A stretch of 64,000 bases of DNA from Bacteroidota bacterium. GTDB taxonomy: Bacteria; Bacteroidota; Bacteroidia; 2-12-FULL-35-15. The notes under the pieces are model-generated. The model saw only the letters and a list, made by a program, of their open reading frames with translations, ran no database searches and was not told where the DNA came from. Position numbers and translations under genes: made by a program. Positions 63,877-64,000 of this stretch are shown here, piece by piece (the stretch's first letter is position 1; each line of letters opens with the position of its first letter). Location of the stretch: positions 186,001 through 250,000 of the forward strand of contig JAOQAE010000006.1 in NCBI GenBank assembly GCA_025963725.1, given 5' to 3'.

Positions 63877-64000
<124 letters not shown>

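Overview
The window is chromosomal DNA from a member of the Bacteroidota. Supporting evidence: three secreted proteins with type IX secretion (T9SS) type A sorting domains (13783-16677, 12208-13125, 49595-51538); TonB-receptor-type outer-membrane proteins with carboxypeptidase-like N-terminal domains; lineage-typical families (DUF5606, EVE, PepSY-like, short DUF4369-type TlpA lipoprotein, three-domain Nif3); and -7 promoter boxes of the TAnnTTTG type. I cannot assign a lower rank with confidence. The gene content looks like a free-living, non-Bacteroidales lineage.

Layout. 1-8.6 kb: a cut-off GyrI-like protein, an outer-membrane barrel translationally coupled to a 1042-aa TPR protein, a divergent FtsE-type ATPase, and two glycosyltransferases. 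8.7-17.2 kb: MurB, DinB-like protein, M3 oligoendopeptidase, two T9SS cargo proteins (one a subtilase), a DUF5606 protein and a lone HsdR-N-like nuclease-fold protein. 17.4-29.5 kb: AMP nucleosidase, HolA, a caspase/CHAT-like His-Cys protein, EVE protein, TonB receptor, CTP synthase, two tandem paralogous small exported proteins, YidC, phosphatidylserine decarboxylase and a Cys/Lys/Thr-rich exported peptide. 29.6-37.5 kb (minus strand): a long run with YjjG-type HAD, a membrane protein, Upp, and a five-gene surface-polysaccharide block (GNAT/FemAB-like, two deacetylases, AAC(3)-fold acetyltransferase, WecB), then RadC. 37.6-47.2 kb: S20, tRNA-Glu, ProS, a Tyr-rich lipoprotein with a FadL-type porin, small unknowns, a six-repeat tectonin-like propeller, a zinc-ribbon coiled-coil protein and a Nif3-family protein. 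47.5-64 kb: LpxK, PNP, M1 peptidase (T9SS), a two-component system with a PepSY-like protein and an outer-membrane barrel, GatB, TlpA-like lipoprotein, a second M1 peptidase whose C-terminal third looks like an outer-membrane barrel, LpxH and the 3' end of GAPDH.

Functional themes: cell-envelope building (MurB, LpxK, LpxH, YidC, Psd, FtsE, glycosyltransferases, polysaccharide block), surface proteolysis (S8, M1 twice, M3), nucleotide salvage (AMP nucleosidase, Upp, PNP, YjjG-like, PyrG) and translation/replication housekeeping. No prophage, transposase, CRISPR array or rRNA was seen.

The most distinctive non-genic signal is a set of interspersed intergenic repeats: (1) MITE-like elements with terminal inverted repeats, each carrying a CCCCTCT/AGAGGGG or CCCCTCCT/AGGAGGGG palindrome, at five sites; (2) a leader repeat built from TTCGTA units directly upstream of four unrelated genes and always in the orientation of the gene; (3) a 31-bp sequence present as two perfect inverted copies; (4) shorter shared modules. 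The most interesting protein-level observations are the M1 peptidase/barrel fusion, the solitary CHAT-like protein, the ABABAB propeller and the Tyr-rich lipoprotein with mussel-foot-like KPVY motifs. No intergenic stretch exceeds 300 bases.
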